Assembly: GCA_910589275.1 (NCBI GenBank)
Contig: CAJUTH010000005.1
Span: 1-64,000 of the forward strand
Length of the DNA stretch: 64,000 bases
Direction of reading: 5' to 3'
Source: an uncultured Dorea sp.
GTDB lineage: Bacteria; Bacillota; Clostridia; Lachnospirales; Lachnospiraceae
The notes under the pieces were generated by a model that was not told the origin of the DNA, searched no databases, and was given only the letters and a program-made list of their open reading frames with translations. Both the position numbers and the translations under genes were made by a program. Shown one piece after another: positions 26,742 to 35,513 of the stretch (positions within the stretch are counted from its first letter, which is position 1; every line of letters starts with the position of its first letter).

Positions 26742-28352
26742 ATGTATACACCATATCCAGAGAATATGATGGAATCCATCAAGAAGGTAGAGGCGACGAG
26801 AGCGGAGCGTATGTCGAAAGAGCCAAGGCGCCTGACTGCTGATGAAAAAGACGCGCTCCTTAAGGAATTTCATCCGGATTATAATCCAGATGCCTTTGCG
26901 GAGATTAAAGTAGGTCCCAACAAGGGACAGAAAGCTCCGCTTGAGCTGGCAGAAATGCTTCATTCCACAAGCCGTCTGGTAACGGAAAAAGTTGATATTA
27001 CGAAGGTTGATTATGACGTGGACGTGTTGGTGATCGGCGGCGGCGGCGCCGGTTCCTCCTGCGCCATTGAGGCGCACAATGCGGGAGCTAACGTTATGAT
27101 CGTGACGAAGCTTAGGATCGGCGACGCGAATACGATGATGGCCGAGGGCGGCATTCAGGCTGCGGACAAGGAGAACGACTCTCCGGTACAGCATTATTTA
27201 GACTGCTTCGGCGGCGGACATTTTGCCGCAAGGCCGGAACTGGTAAAGCGCCTTGTTATGGAGGCTCCGGATGCCATCAAATGGCTGAACGAGCTGGGCG
27301 TTATGTTTGATAAGGCCGCGGACGGACGCATGGTAACCACCCACGGCGGCGGTACTTCCAGAAAGAGAATGCATGCCTGTAAGGACTACTCCGGGGCGGA
27401 GATTATGCGCACCCTCCGGGACGAGGTGTTAAACCGCCAGATTCCGGTGGTAGAATTTACCTCTGCGGTAGAGATTATCAAAGATGAGAAGGGTCAGGCC
27501 GCGGGCGCGGTGCTGCTGAATATGGAGACAGGAGATTATTCCGTTGCAAGAGCGAAGACCGTGGTCATCGCTACCGGCGGCGCGGGAAGAATGCACTATC
27601 AGGGCTTCCCCACCTCGAACCATTACGGAGCGACGGCTGACGGGCTGATATTGGGATACCGGGCGGGAGTGCCGCTTCTTTATCAGGATTCTATCCAGTA
27701 CCATCCTACGGGCGTGGCTCATCCTGTGCAGATCCAAGGCGCTTTGGTTACGGAGAAAGTACGTTCCGTGGGCGCGCAGCTTGTGAATGCTAATGGTGAG
27801 GCTTATATCCATCCATTGGAGACTCGCGACGTCAATGCTTCCGGCGTAATCCGGGAGTGCGAGGAAGGCCGCGGCGTGGAAGCGCCAAGTGGACAAAAGG
27901 GCGTATGGCTGGATACGCCGATGATCGAGATCCTTGGCGGGGAGGGAACCATCGAGAAACGGATCCCGGCGATGTTCCGTATGTATATGAAATATGGGAT
28001 TGATATGAGGAAAGTTCCGATATTGATCTACCCGACTCTCCATTATCAGAACGGCGGACTTGAGATTGATGGGGAAGGATTTACCAAAAACATCCCGAAC
28101 CTTTTGGCAGCGGGAGAGGCGGCAGGCGGCATCCATGGAAGGAACCGGCTGATGGGCAATTCCCTTCTTGATGTAATCGTATTTGGCCGGAACGCGGGCA
28201 AGAAGGCTGCGGCAAAGGCGAAAGAGGTAGAGCTTGGCGTGATGAACCTTGACCATGTGGCGGATTATGATAAGGCGTTAAAAGAAGCCTCCATAGCTAC
28301 AGAAGAGGTATCGCCAAAGCTTCTTCCGAAATATGCCCGCCACGAGAGATAA
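26742..28352 (+). CDS. frdA: Fumarate reductase/succinate dehydrogenase-type flavoprotein, soluble
   Basis: This 536-residue flavoprotein begins with an unusual extension of about 80 residues before the FAD motif VLVIGGGGAGSSCAIEA. THGGGTSRKRMHACKDYSG, YHPTGV, TLHYQNGG and the FAD-closing GRNRLMGNSLLD block are all present, so the fumarate/succinate site looks intact. The histidine that binds FAD covalently in membrane-bound SdhA/FrdA is replaced: the segment reads NTMMAEGG, so FAD is probably non-covalent as in L-aspartate oxidase and soluble fumarate reductases. Direct neighbours are frdB and fumarase, which supports fumarate as substrate. Confidence 0.87.
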   Translation: MYTPYPENMMESIKKVEATRAERMSKEPRRLTADEKDALLKEFHPDYNPDAFAEIKVGPNKGQKAPLELAEMLHSTSRLVTEKVDITKVDYDVDVLVIGGGGAGSSCAIEAHNAGANVMIVTKLRIGDANTMMAEGGIQAADKENDSPVQHYLDCFGGGHFAARPELVKRLVMEAPDAIKWLNELGVMFDKAADGRMVTTHGGGTSRKRMHACKDYSGAEIMRTLRDEVLNRQIPVVEFTSAVEIIKDEKGQAAGAVLLNMETGDYSVARAKTVVIATGGAGRMHYQGFPTSNHYGATADGLILGYRAGVPLLYQDSIQYHPTGVAHPVQIQGALVTEKVRSVGAQLVNANGEAYIHPLETRDVNASGVIRECEEGRGVEAPSGQKGVWLDTPMIEILGGEGTIEKRIPAMFRMYMKYGIDMRKVPILIYPTLHYQNGGLEIDGEGFTKNIPNLLAAGEAAGGIHGRNRLMGNSLLDVIVFGRNAGKKAAAKAKEVELGVMNLDHVADYDKALKEASIATEEVSPKLLPKYARHER

Positions 28353-28368
28353 AAATTCATATAACGAA

Positions 28369-28417
28369 CCCCGGCGCTGTATTAGTGCCGCGGCGGTACC
28401 ATGACAGCCTGCCGGGG
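28369..28417 (+). other. Hairpin between frdA and the fumarase genes
   Basis: CCCCGGC (28369-28375) and GCCGGGG (28411-28417) are perfect inverted repeats flanking a GC-rich loop with GCCGCGGC inside. No T-run follows. It could be a partial terminator, an RNA-processing site or a stabiliser separating frd from fum expression. Confidence 0.5.
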
Positions 28418-28463
28418 AGTTTCAGGTAGATATTTTTATAGAAAATATAAGGAGAGAAACAAT

Positions 28464-29306
28464 ATGCGTGAGATAGATGTAAGCAGAATTACAGACGTGG
28501 TGGAAAAACTCTGCATCGCGGCAAACGAGCATCTCCCGGAGGATGTGAAATGCGCGATCAAGGATTGCCGCGCCTGTGAGGACGGCGAGATCGCAAAGGG
28601 TGTCCTTGACAATATTATCGAGAACTTTGAGATTGCCGATAAGGAGTGCGTGCCGATCTGTCAGGATACCGGCATGGCATGCGTATTCCTTGAGATCGGA
28701 CAGGACGTGCACTTGACCGGCGGCAATCTGGCGGAGGCCGTTGACGAAGGCGTGCGCCGGGGCTATGACAAGGGATACCTTCGGAAATCCGTGGTGAAGG
28801 ATCCGGTGCGCCGGGGCAATACCGGGGACAATACGCCGGCTATGCTCTATACGGAGATTGTGCCGGGCGAGGAAATCAAGGTAACCGTTGGCCCGAAGGG
28901 ATTCGGAAGCGAGAATATGAGCCAGATCAGGATGTTTAAGCCTTCCCACGGCTTACAGGGGATCAAGGACTTTATCCTTGAAGTGGTAGAGACCGCGGGA
29001 CCGAATCCGTGCCCGCCTATGGTTGTGGGCGTAGGAATCGGGGGAACTTTCGATAAGGCCGCCCTCCTTGCGAAAAAGGCGCTGATGCGCCCGATAGATT
29101 CTTCCAACCCGGACGCATTTTACGCAGATCTTGAGAAAGAGATGTTGGAGAAGATCAACCAGCTCGGGATCGGCCCACAGGGCTTTGGCGGCAAGACCAC
29201 GGCTATCGGGCTGAATATTGAGACGCTGCCAACCCATATTGCAGGCATGCCATGCGCAGTAAATATCAACTGCCATGTGACGCGCCATAAAACGGAGGTG
29301 ATTTAG
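28464..29306 (+). CDS. Class I fumarate hydratase, alpha subunit
   Basis: This 280-residue protein is the alpha part of a two-subunit iron-sulphur fumarase/tartrate dehydratase. VPICQDTGMACVFLEIG near residue 60 and the downstream CPPMVVGVGIGGTF hold conserved cysteines for the 4Fe-4S cluster that activates water; a third Cys lies near the C-terminus (MPCAVNINCHVTRH). It converts malate to fumarate reversibly. ATG 28464 follows AAGGAGAGA; the longer upstream frame has no ribosome site. The beta subunit begins at the base after its stop. Confidence 0.92.
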   Translation: MREIDVSRITDVVEKLCIAANEHLPEDVKCAIKDCRACEDGEIAKGVLDNIIENFEIADKECVPICQDTGMACVFLEIGQDVHLTGGNLAEAVDEGVRRGYDKGYLRKSVVKDPVRRGNTGDNTPAMLYTEIVPGEEIKVTVGPKGFGSENMSQIRMFKPSHGLQGIKDFILEVVETAGPNPCPPMVVGVGIGGTFDKAALLAKKALMRPIDSSNPDAFYADLEKEMLEKINQLGIGPQGFGGKTTAIGLNIETLPTHIAGMPCAVNINCHVTRHKTEVI

Positions 29307-29867
29307 ATGGCGGCAAGAAAGATTACATTACCGCTTACAGAGGAACTTGCTAAGAGTTTACATGCAGGAGACAGTGTACTGGTAACCGGGACCATCTATA
29401 CTTCCCGGGACGCGGGCCACAAGCGGATGTGCGAGGCTCTTGCAAAGGGAGAGGAGATTCCCTTTGATCCGAAGGACGCTACCATTTACTATGTAGGGCC
29501 GACTCCGGCAAAGCCGGGGCAGGTGATCGGTTCCGCGGGTCCCACCACCAGCGGCCGGATGGACGCTTACGCGCCGACGATGATGTCGGTAGGCGCTAGG
29601 GGCATGATCGGAAAGGGCGCGCGCCTTCCGGAGGTTGTGGAGGCTATGAAGAAATACAGCGGCGTATACTTCGGCGCCATCGGCGGAGCGGGCGCCCTTC
29701 TTGCAAAGTGCATCAAGAAGGCGGAGTTGATCGCTTACGAAGATCTGGGAGCGGAGGCTCTTCGGAAGCTGTACGTGGAAGATATGCCTTTAGTCGTAAT
29801 CATCGACAGCGAGGGAAATAACTTATACGAAAGCGGACGCGCCGCATACCTTGAGGAACACAAGTAG
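29307..29867 (+). CDS. Class I fumarate hydratase, beta subunit
   Basis: This 186-residue protein is the Fumerase_C/TtdB-like partner of the preceding alpha subunit. Recognisable are GDSVLVTGTIYTSRDAGHKR near the N-terminus and GSAGPTTSGRMDAYAP, which form the swivelling substrate-binding domain. Its ATG follows the alpha TAG directly, so the two are made together. With the dehydrogenase at 18580 and frdBA it completes oxaloacetate-malate-fumarate-succinate. Confidence 0.92.
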   Translation: MAARKITLPLTEELAKSLHAGDSVLVTGTIYTSRDAGHKRMCEALAKGEEIPFDPKDATIYYVGPTPAKPGQVIGSAGPTTSGRMDAYAPTMMSVGARGMIGKGARLPEVVEAMKKYSGVYFGAIGGAGALLAKCIKKAELIAYEDLGAEALRKLYVEDMPLVVIIDSEGNNLYESGRAAYLEEHK

Positions 29868-29883
29868 AAGGGAGCCGTAAGAT

Positions 29884-31095
29884 ATGGAGTTATTTGGAGG
29901 AATATTAGCAGTAAAGGCTGTAGTATTTCTTACATTTTCAGTCTTTGCAATTGCCGCTGTCGGTTATACGATCGGAAAGGTGACGGTGAAGGGGATTAAT
30001 CTGGGAACAGCCGGAGTGTTTATCGTGGCTCTGGTGTATGGATGCCTGCTGTACGGAAAGCTGTCGGATAATCTGATGGCAGGCGATGCGACCTTCGCTG
30101 TGGAGGCACTGAAAATCGTTGAAAATATGGGGCTTATCTTCTTTGTTACTTCGGTAGGCTTTATTGCGGGACCCAATTTTTTTGGAAACCTGAAACGGAA
30201 TTTTAAGTCTTATGTACTGCTGGGAGCAGTCATTATCCTTGCGGCGGCCATTACCTGCGTGGCCTGCATCTTGATCGGCGGCCAGTTTACCGAGCTGACC
30301 CACGAGCAGTTCCGGGCGATTCTGGTAGGGATCCTGTCCGGAGCCCTTACCAGCACGCCGGCGTTCTCCGCGTCAAAGGCTGCCGTGGGGGCGAATTTGG
30401 AAGCGCTGGTATCGGTGGGCTATGGCATTTCCTATCTGTTCGGCGTTGTGGGCGTGGTATTGTTCGTGCAGATCGTGCCGAAGCTTATGAAGGCGGATAT
30501 GAACGCGGAGGTGGAGAAGATCTCGGCAAAGGAAAGCGGCGGAGGCAGGAGAAAGAACCTGATCCTGACGGAGATCGATGAATTTGGCTTTATGGCGTTT
30601 TCTCTGGCGGCGATCGTGGGAATCCTTGTGGGAAGCTTAAGCTACAGGAATTTCTCTCTGACGACTACCGGCGGATGTCTGCTTACAGCCCTTGTGTTCG
30701 GACATTACGGACACATCGGGAAGATATCCATCGTGCCGAAGAACTCTACGCTGAAAATGTTAAGGGAACTGGGGCTGATGCTGTTTCTGATCGGCGCGGG
30801 AGTATCCGGCGGAGCGAAGTTTGTAGAATACTTTGAACCGGTGTATTTCCTGTATGGGGCGATCATGACGGTGCTTCCGATGATCGTTGGATTTATCATC
30901 GCGAAGAATATCTTAAAACTGCCGCTCCTGAATAATCTGGGCTCCCTGACCGGAGGCATGACAAGTACCCCGGCTCTTGGGACGCTGATTAATATGGCCG
31001 GTACGGAGGATATCGCGTCGGCTTACGCGGCCACTTATCCCATCGCGCTGATCGCGGTGGTGCTGGCGTCGCAGTTAATTATTTTGTTCTGCTAA
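29884..31095 (+). CDS. AspT/YidE-type antiporter, probable C4-acid or amino-acid exchanger
   Basis: This 403-residue membrane protein has about ten hydrophobic segments in two halves, each with the family motif: GALTSTPAFSAS near residue 155 and GGMTSTPALGTL near 360. That duplicated G-x-T-S-T-P motif marks the aspartate:alanine exchanger (AspT/YidE) family. The usual central TrkA-C domains are missing, only a charged loop remains near residue 215. It is the last gene of the C4-acid operon, 16 bases after the fumarase beta gene, so import of aspartate, malate or fumarate or export of succinate is plausible. Confidence 0.82.
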   Translation: MELFGGILAVKAVVFLTFSVFAIAAVGYTIGKVTVKGINLGTAGVFIVALVYGCLLYGKLSDNLMAGDATFAVEALKIVENMGLIFFVTSVGFIAGPNFFGNLKRNFKSYVLLGAVIILAAAITCVACILIGGQFTELTHEQFRAILVGILSGALTSTPAFSASKAAVGANLEALVSVGYGISYLFGVVGVVLFVQIVPKLMKADMNAEVEKISAKESGGGRRKNLILTEIDEFGFMAFSLAAIVGILVGSLSYRNFSLTTTGGCLLTALVFGHYGHIGKISIVPKNSTLKMLRELGLMLFLIGAGVSGGAKFVEYFEPVYFLYGAIMTVLPMIVGFIIAKNILKLPLLNNLGSLTGGMTSTPALGTLINMAGTEDIASAYAATYPIALIAVVLASQLIILFC

Positions 31096-31122
31096 ATTGC
31101 AGTTAAATATTTTAAAAGAACC

Positions 31123-31162
31123 AAAAATCACAGAAGTCAATTTTTTGATTTCTGTGATTTTT
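31123..31162 (+). terminator. Terminator of the C4-acid operon
   Basis: AAAAATCACAGAA pairs with TTCTGTGATTTTT around a TCAATTTTTTGA-like loop. It ends in a T-run 28 bases after the stop of the transporter gene and has an A-run on the left, so it may act both ways. Confidence 0.88.
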
Positions 31163-31282
31163 AATTGAATTTACTTCTCATTCATTCTATGCACATTAAC
31201 TGTTTTTCGGTTTTTCCATCAGAATCCCTCATTTTTTCACTATAGTTTCTTTTTGGTTACTATGGCACAATAAAGTGCGTAC

Positions 31283-31311
31283 TTTACGTTTTCGTTCTGC
31301 GGATATATTAT
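31283..31311 (+). promoter_or_regulatory. Promoter of the macrodomain-sirtuin operon
   Basis: TTTACG (31283-31288) and TATTAT (31306-31311) have a 17-base spacer and lie 65 bases upstream of the macrodomain start codon. Confidence 0.55.
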
Positions 31312-31375
31312 TATCTTGCAAGCGGGAAAAATAAGAATTAGTATGAGTTATTTAGGCAATAGAAAGGGGGATTTT

Positions 31376-32149
31376 ATGACACAGAAAGACAGGATTCTTT
31401 ATCTGATAAATTATCTTATAAAGGAAAATGATGAACTAAAATCATTAGATATTCCGGCAAAGGATGCTGCAAGAAAGCGTCTATTGCGTTCTCTTATGAA
31501 TATTCGCCCGCCGAAACCAGCCGCAAAGGAATTTTTGAAAGTACAAGATGAATATTTGCAAGAGGAACAGGCAGAGAAAGAGATAATCTCTTTGGCAGAT
31601 ATTTCATACGGAAAATCCGGTATTTACTTGTGGCAGGGAGATATTACACGTTTATCTGTAGACGCTATTGTAAATGCTGCTAATAGTGCTATGCTGGGCT
31701 GCTTTGTTCCCTGTCATGGATGTATAGACAACGCTATTCATTCTGCAGCAGGCGTGGAACTCCGTTTAGAATGTTCCCGTATCATGGAAAAACAGAAAAT
31801 GGAAGAACCTGTGGGGAAAGCTAAAATAACGGGAGCCTATAATCTTCCCTGTCGTTATGTACTTCATACCGTCGGCCCGATTATCTATGGAGAAGTCACG
31901 AAAAAAGATTGCAGCTTGTTATCGGACTGTTACCGATCCTGTTTGGAACTTGCAGCAGAATATCAGTTGAAAAGCGTTGCTTTTTGCTGTATTTCTACAG
32001 GAGAATTTCATTTTCCAAACGAAACAGCCGCTAGAATAGCAATACAAACGGTAAAAGATTATCAGAGAAAAAATCCAAGCGATATGGAGGTGGTTTTTAA
32101 TGTTTTCAAAGATTACGACTATGAAATCTACAGACAGCTATTGGAATAA
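31376..32149 (+). CDS. Zn-type macrodomain protein, protein-ADP-ribose hydrolase
   Basis: This 257-residue protein has an N-terminal helical segment (residues 1-80) and a macrodomain (about 85-255). Ligand-site motifs are VDAIVNAANSAMLGC and CISTGEFHFP. The Cys/His-bearing segment CFVPCHGCIDNAIHSAAG marks the zinc-containing macrodomain group that travels with SirTM sirtuins and removes ADP-ribose from proteins. ATG 31376 follows AAAGGGGG. Its last 50 bases overlap the sirtuin start. Confidence 0.9.
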   Translation: MTQKDRILYLINYLIKENDELKSLDIPAKDAARKRLLRSLMNIRPPKPAAKEFLKVQDEYLQEEQAEKEIISLADISYGKSGIYLWQGDITRLSVDAIVNAANSAMLGCFVPCHGCIDNAIHSAAGVELRLECSRIMEKQKMEEPVGKAKITGAYNLPCRYVLHTVGPIIYGEVTKKDCSLLSDCYRSCLELAAEYQLKSVAFCCISTGEFHFPNETAARIAIQTVKDYQRKNPSDMEVVFNVFKDYDYEIYRQLLE

Positions 32150-33023
32150 TATCGAAAAAGTGAAAATAAAAATCCAGAGCGCCGACGCTATCTTGATTGG
32201 CGCAGGTGCGGGGCTTTCTACTTCTGCAGGATTTACTTATTCTGGGAAGCGGTTTGAAGATAACTTTCCGGATTTTATAAAACAATATGATTTTAAGGAT
32301 ATGTATTTGGCAGGCTTTTATCCTTATAAAACATTAGAAGAATATTGGGCGTATTGGAGCCGTTACGTTTTTATTAACCGTTATGAAAATGCACCTAAGA
32401 GTGTCTATAATGATCTATATAATCTGGTAGAAGACAAGGATTATTTTGTTTTAACAACAAATGTTGACCATTGTTTTCAAAAGGCGGGTTTTGATAAGCG
32501 CAGGCTATTTTATACACAGGGCGATTATGGGCTATGGCAATGTTCAAAACCTTGTCACAATAAAACTTATGATAACGAAGCCATTATTAAAAAAATGGCT
32601 GCTGAACAGAAAAATATGCGTATTCCGTCCGAATTGATTCCACGCTGCCCGGTTTGCGGCGCGCCTATGTCAATGAATTTACGGGCGGACAATACTTTTG
32701 TTGAGGATGACGGCTGGCATATGGCGGCAGACAGATATCAAAGCTTTATACGAGGTCATAAGAATCTGAATATTGTATATCTGGAATTGGGTGTGGGCGG
32801 TAATACGCCGGGAATTATTAAGTACCCATTTTGGCAAATGACATACAGCAATCCTAATGCCGCTTATATATGTATCAATTTGTCAGAAGTCTATATTCCG
32901 ACAGATATCAGGAAACAATCTATCGGTATTGCCAAAGACATTGGAAAAACGCTGAATGACATAAAGAATGGCTCGGCAGAACAAACAGTAACCTTTGTTG
33001 AAAAGCGTTTGACTGCATTATGA
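32100..33023 (+). CDS. SirTM-type sirtuin (protein ADP-ribosyltransferase)
   Basis: This 307-residue NAD-binding protein is a class M sirtuin. The NAD motif ILIGAGAGLSTSAGFTYSG is near residue 31, TTNVD near 122, and the zinc finger uses CSKPC and CPVCGAP. The position of the deacetylase catalytic His appears to be Gln in YTQGDYG, as in SirTM enzymes that ADP-ribosylate a lipoylated GcvH-like carrier rather than deacetylate. ATG 32100 is set by GGAGGTGG at 32086-32093, inside the macrodomain gene. The usual GcvH-L and lipoate-ligase partners are not in this window. Confidence 0.9.
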   Translation: MFSKITTMKSTDSYWNNIEKVKIKIQSADAILIGAGAGLSTSAGFTYSGKRFEDNFPDFIKQYDFKDMYLAGFYPYKTLEEYWAYWSRYVFINRYENAPKSVYNDLYNLVEDKDYFVLTTNVDHCFQKAGFDKRRLFYTQGDYGLWQCSKPCHNKTYDNEAIIKKMAAEQKNMRIPSELIPRCPVCGAPMSMNLRADNTFVEDDGWHMAADRYQSFIRGHKNLNIVYLELGVGGNTPGIIKYPFWQMTYSNPNAAYICINLSEVYIPTDIRKQSIGIAKDIGKTLNDIKNGSAEQTVTFVEKRLTAL

Positions 33024-33091
33024 AAACTGTTTGAAAAATAGATGCAGATAGAGTATACTATGGGAAACGGTATATCTGCGGAGGTGTGATG

Positions 33092-34798
33092 ATGAAGAAG
33101 CCATTGCCGATAGGTGTTGATAATTTTGAAAGAATGATAACAGATGGTTATTACTATATTGATAAAACCATGTTAATTAAGGAATTGGCTGATTTAAAAG
33201 GGGAAGCAAATTTGTTTACACGCCCAAGGCGTTTTGGAAAGACGCTGAATTTGAGTATGCTCCGATATTTTTTTGAGGATACGGGAAATGAAATAAAAAA
33301 TGAGCAGCATAAAGCTCTTTTTCAGGGAATGAAGATTATGGAGGCTGGGGAAGCGTATACGAGCCGTATGGGAAAATATCCTGTATTTGAGATGACATTG
33401 AAATCGGCGAAGCAGGAGGATTATGATACGGCATACTATATGATACAGACGGCGGTCAGCACAGAATTTGAGCGGCACAGGAATATCATAGAAAACGGAA
33501 AAGAGGCGTTGTCGGCCAAAGAATATGAGCGGTATAACGCTGTTGCGGATGGAAAGGCGGAGGAAAAAGAAGTGAGAAATTCCCTGCGGCTTTTCTGTCA
33601 GTGCATGCATAAGATTACTGGAGAAAATACGGTTATTCTGCTGGATGAGTATGATGTGCCCCTTGAAAATGCGTATTTCAGGGGATTTTATGAAAAAATG
33701 ATTGGTTTTATCCGTGCGCTGTTTGAAGCGGCGTTAAAGACGAATCCATATTTGCAGCTTGCTGTTATTACAGGGTGTCTGCGGATTTCAAAGGAGAGTA
33801 TATTTACCGGGTTAAACCATCTCAATATTATTTCTGTGCTTGATAAGAGATACAGTGAGCATTTTGGGTTTACAGAAGCAGAAGTACTCCGGATGATGTC
33901 TTATTATGAGGCAGAAAACCGTTTCTCGACAATGAAGGAATGGTATGATGGATATACATTTGGGAATACGGAAGTTTATAACCCATGGAGCGTCATTAAG
34001 TTTATGTATGATTTGTATGCGGATGTGGATGCATTTCCCCGTCCCTACTGGATCAACACCAGTTCCAACGACATCATTAAGGAGCTGATTGCCAGGGCTG
34101 ACCGTGAGACGAAAGGGCAGATTGAGACGCTGTTAGATGGAGGGACTCTGGATATTCAGGTGCATGAAGAAGTTACTTATGGGGATATGCATGATAATGG
34201 GGAGAATCTGTGGAACTTCCTTTATTTTACAGGATATCTGACAAAGGAAAGCGAATATTTCAAGGAGTCGTCTATCTTTTTGCGGGCGCGGATTCCTAAT
34301 ATTGAAGTGAAGACGATTTATCAGAACACCATTTTAAACTGGACGAAGGATATCATAAAGAAGGAAGATTTTCATGATCTGTACCGGGCAATGGAGGAAG
34401 GCGATGCGCCGAGGATGGCTGATATCATAAACGGCCAATTGTTCCGTACGATCAGTTTCTATGACAGCGCGGAAAACTTTTACCACGGATTTCTTACTGG
34501 TATCTTAAGCAAGAGTGAGAATTATCTGGTAAAATCCAACCGGGAATCGGGAAACGGACGATCGGATATTGTGGTAAAGAGTCCTTCGTTAAGGGGCAGG
34601 TCGTTTATTTTGGAGGTAAAAGTCTCCGACCGGGTGGACGATTTGGATGAAGACGCAGAAAAAGCGCTGCAGCAGATTTATGAGAAGAAATATATGGAGG
34701 AGCTGCGCACAGAAGGATACCGGAAGATCGACTGCTACGGGATGTCATTTTTCCGAAAGGACTGTGAGGCGCGCTTCGGAAAGGGGATGGGTATTTGA
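33092..34798 (+). CDS. AAA-ATPase-like protein with C-terminal PD-(D/E)XK nuclease fold
   Basis: This protein of about 568 residues belongs to a group common in gut Firmicutes and Bacteroidetes. The N-terminal AAA-ATPase_like domain has [12 protein letters not shown] and the P-loop-like [14 protein letters not shown], with a Walker-B-like VILLDEYD near residue 190. The C-terminal PDDEXK_9-type domain (about 480-565) has RSDIVV, then FILEVKV and the helix [10 protein letters not shown]. The biological role of the family is not established. ATG 33092 is spaced 5 bases after GGAGGTG; earlier in-frame GTG/ATG codons at 33086 and 33089 are too close to it. Confidence 0.87.
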   Translation: MKKPLPIGVDNFERMITDGYYYIDKTMLIKELADLKGEANLFTRPRRFGKTLNLSMLRYFFEDTGNEIKNEQHKALFQGMKIMEAGEAYTSRMGKYPVFEMTLKSAKQEDYDTAYYMIQTAVSTEFERHRNIIENGKEALSAKEYERYNAVADGKAEEKEVRNSLRLFCQCMHKITGENTVILLDEYDVPLENAYFRGFYEKMIGFIRALFEAALKTNPYLQLAVITGCLRISKESIFTGLNHLNIISVLDKRYSEHFGFTEAEVLRMMSYYEAENRFSTMKEWYDGYTFGNTEVYNPWSVIKFMYDLYADVDAFPRPYWINTSSNDIIKELIARADRETKGQIETLLDGGTLDIQVHEEVTYGDMHDNGENLWNFLYFTGYLTKESEYFKESSIFLRARIPNIEVKTIYQNTILNWTKDIIKKEDFHDLYRAMEEGDAPRMADIINGQLFRTISFYDSAENFYHGFLTGILSKSENYLVKSNRESGNGRSDIVVKSPSLRGRSFILEVKVSDRVDDLDEDAEKALQQIYEKKYMEELRTEGYRKIDCYGMSFFRKDCEARFGKGMGI

Positions 34799-34814
34799 GG
34801 CGCCCATCCCCTTT
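34780..34814 (+). terminator. Terminator overlapping the end of the AAA-ATPase gene
   Basis: AAAGGGGATGGG (34780-34791) pairs with CCCATCCCCTTT (34803-34814) across the stop codon. A short T-run follows only weakly, so it may need both arms of the convergent transcription units. Confidence 0.65.
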
Positions 34815-34829
34815 AAAGGGAACATTTGA

Positions 34830-35513
34830 CTATTTTTCAATATGCTTTTTCAGCATAAAGTAGACCGGCAGCAAGATTACGCAGAGCAGTAAGGGGTAAA
34901 AAAGCGACAGCATAGCTACTGACAGGGAACAGATCACATTGCCGATTCCCTCAATAGAGGAAAGCGCGGCGGAACGGATGCAATTGATCATTCCGATGAT
35001 AAAACCAAGACAGCCAAAGACGGTGGAAATAGCTATTATCATGCTGACGGCATGGTAGCTCTCCCGGTAGGCGGCGATAGAATTGCCTCTTTTTCCAACT
35101 GCAAATAAAAGGGCTCTGCCGAAGGCCCTAAAGGATTTTGTGTAGAACAGGATCCACAGGCAGGGAAGCAGAACGAACACCAGGGTAAAACTGTCGTAAT
35201 AATTCATAAAGCTGTTTTGAAAACCGATTCCGCTGATAAGAAGGATGATAATGCCCAGCATAGCCAGTAAGGCGCAGGTAGAGAGTGCGACAAGGCCGTA
35301 CATCTGCCGGGTTCTGGATTTCAGATTTTTAAGAAAATCAATCTCATGGTCTGTCGGCGGAATATTTATGGAAATGTCTGCGGTCATTTGTTCATAAATG
35401 CCGCGGCATGTGTTGCATTCATTTAAATGTTTTTCAATTTCTTTGTTTGTCTCTTTGCTGGTCAGTCCGTCAATATAGGCTGGCAGCAGGTCTTTTATGA
35501 TATTACACTTCAT
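34830..35513 (-). CDS. Anti-sigma factor with zf-HC2-like zinc finger and membrane helices
   Basis: This 227-residue protein begins MKCNIIKDLLPAYIDG, the typical opening of an anti-sigma zinc-finger domain, with the HLNECNTC motif near residues 29-36. Four to five hydrophobic segments follow from residue 75. It would hold the preceding sigma factor at the membrane until a signal arrives. ATG 35513 overlaps the sigma stop (ATGA), the normal sigma/anti-sigma coupling. Confidence 0.85.
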   Translation of the reverse strand: MKCNIIKDLLPAYIDGLTSKETNKEIEKHLNECNTCRGIYEQMTADISINIPPTDHEIDFLKNLKSRTRQMYGLVALSTCALLAMLGIIILLISGIGFQNSFMNYYDSFTLVFVLLPCLWILFYTKSFRAFGRALLFAVGKRGNSIAAYRESYHAVSMIIAISTVFGCLGFIIGMINCIRSAALSSIEGIGNVICSLSVAMLSLFYPLLLCVILLPVYFMLKKHIEK

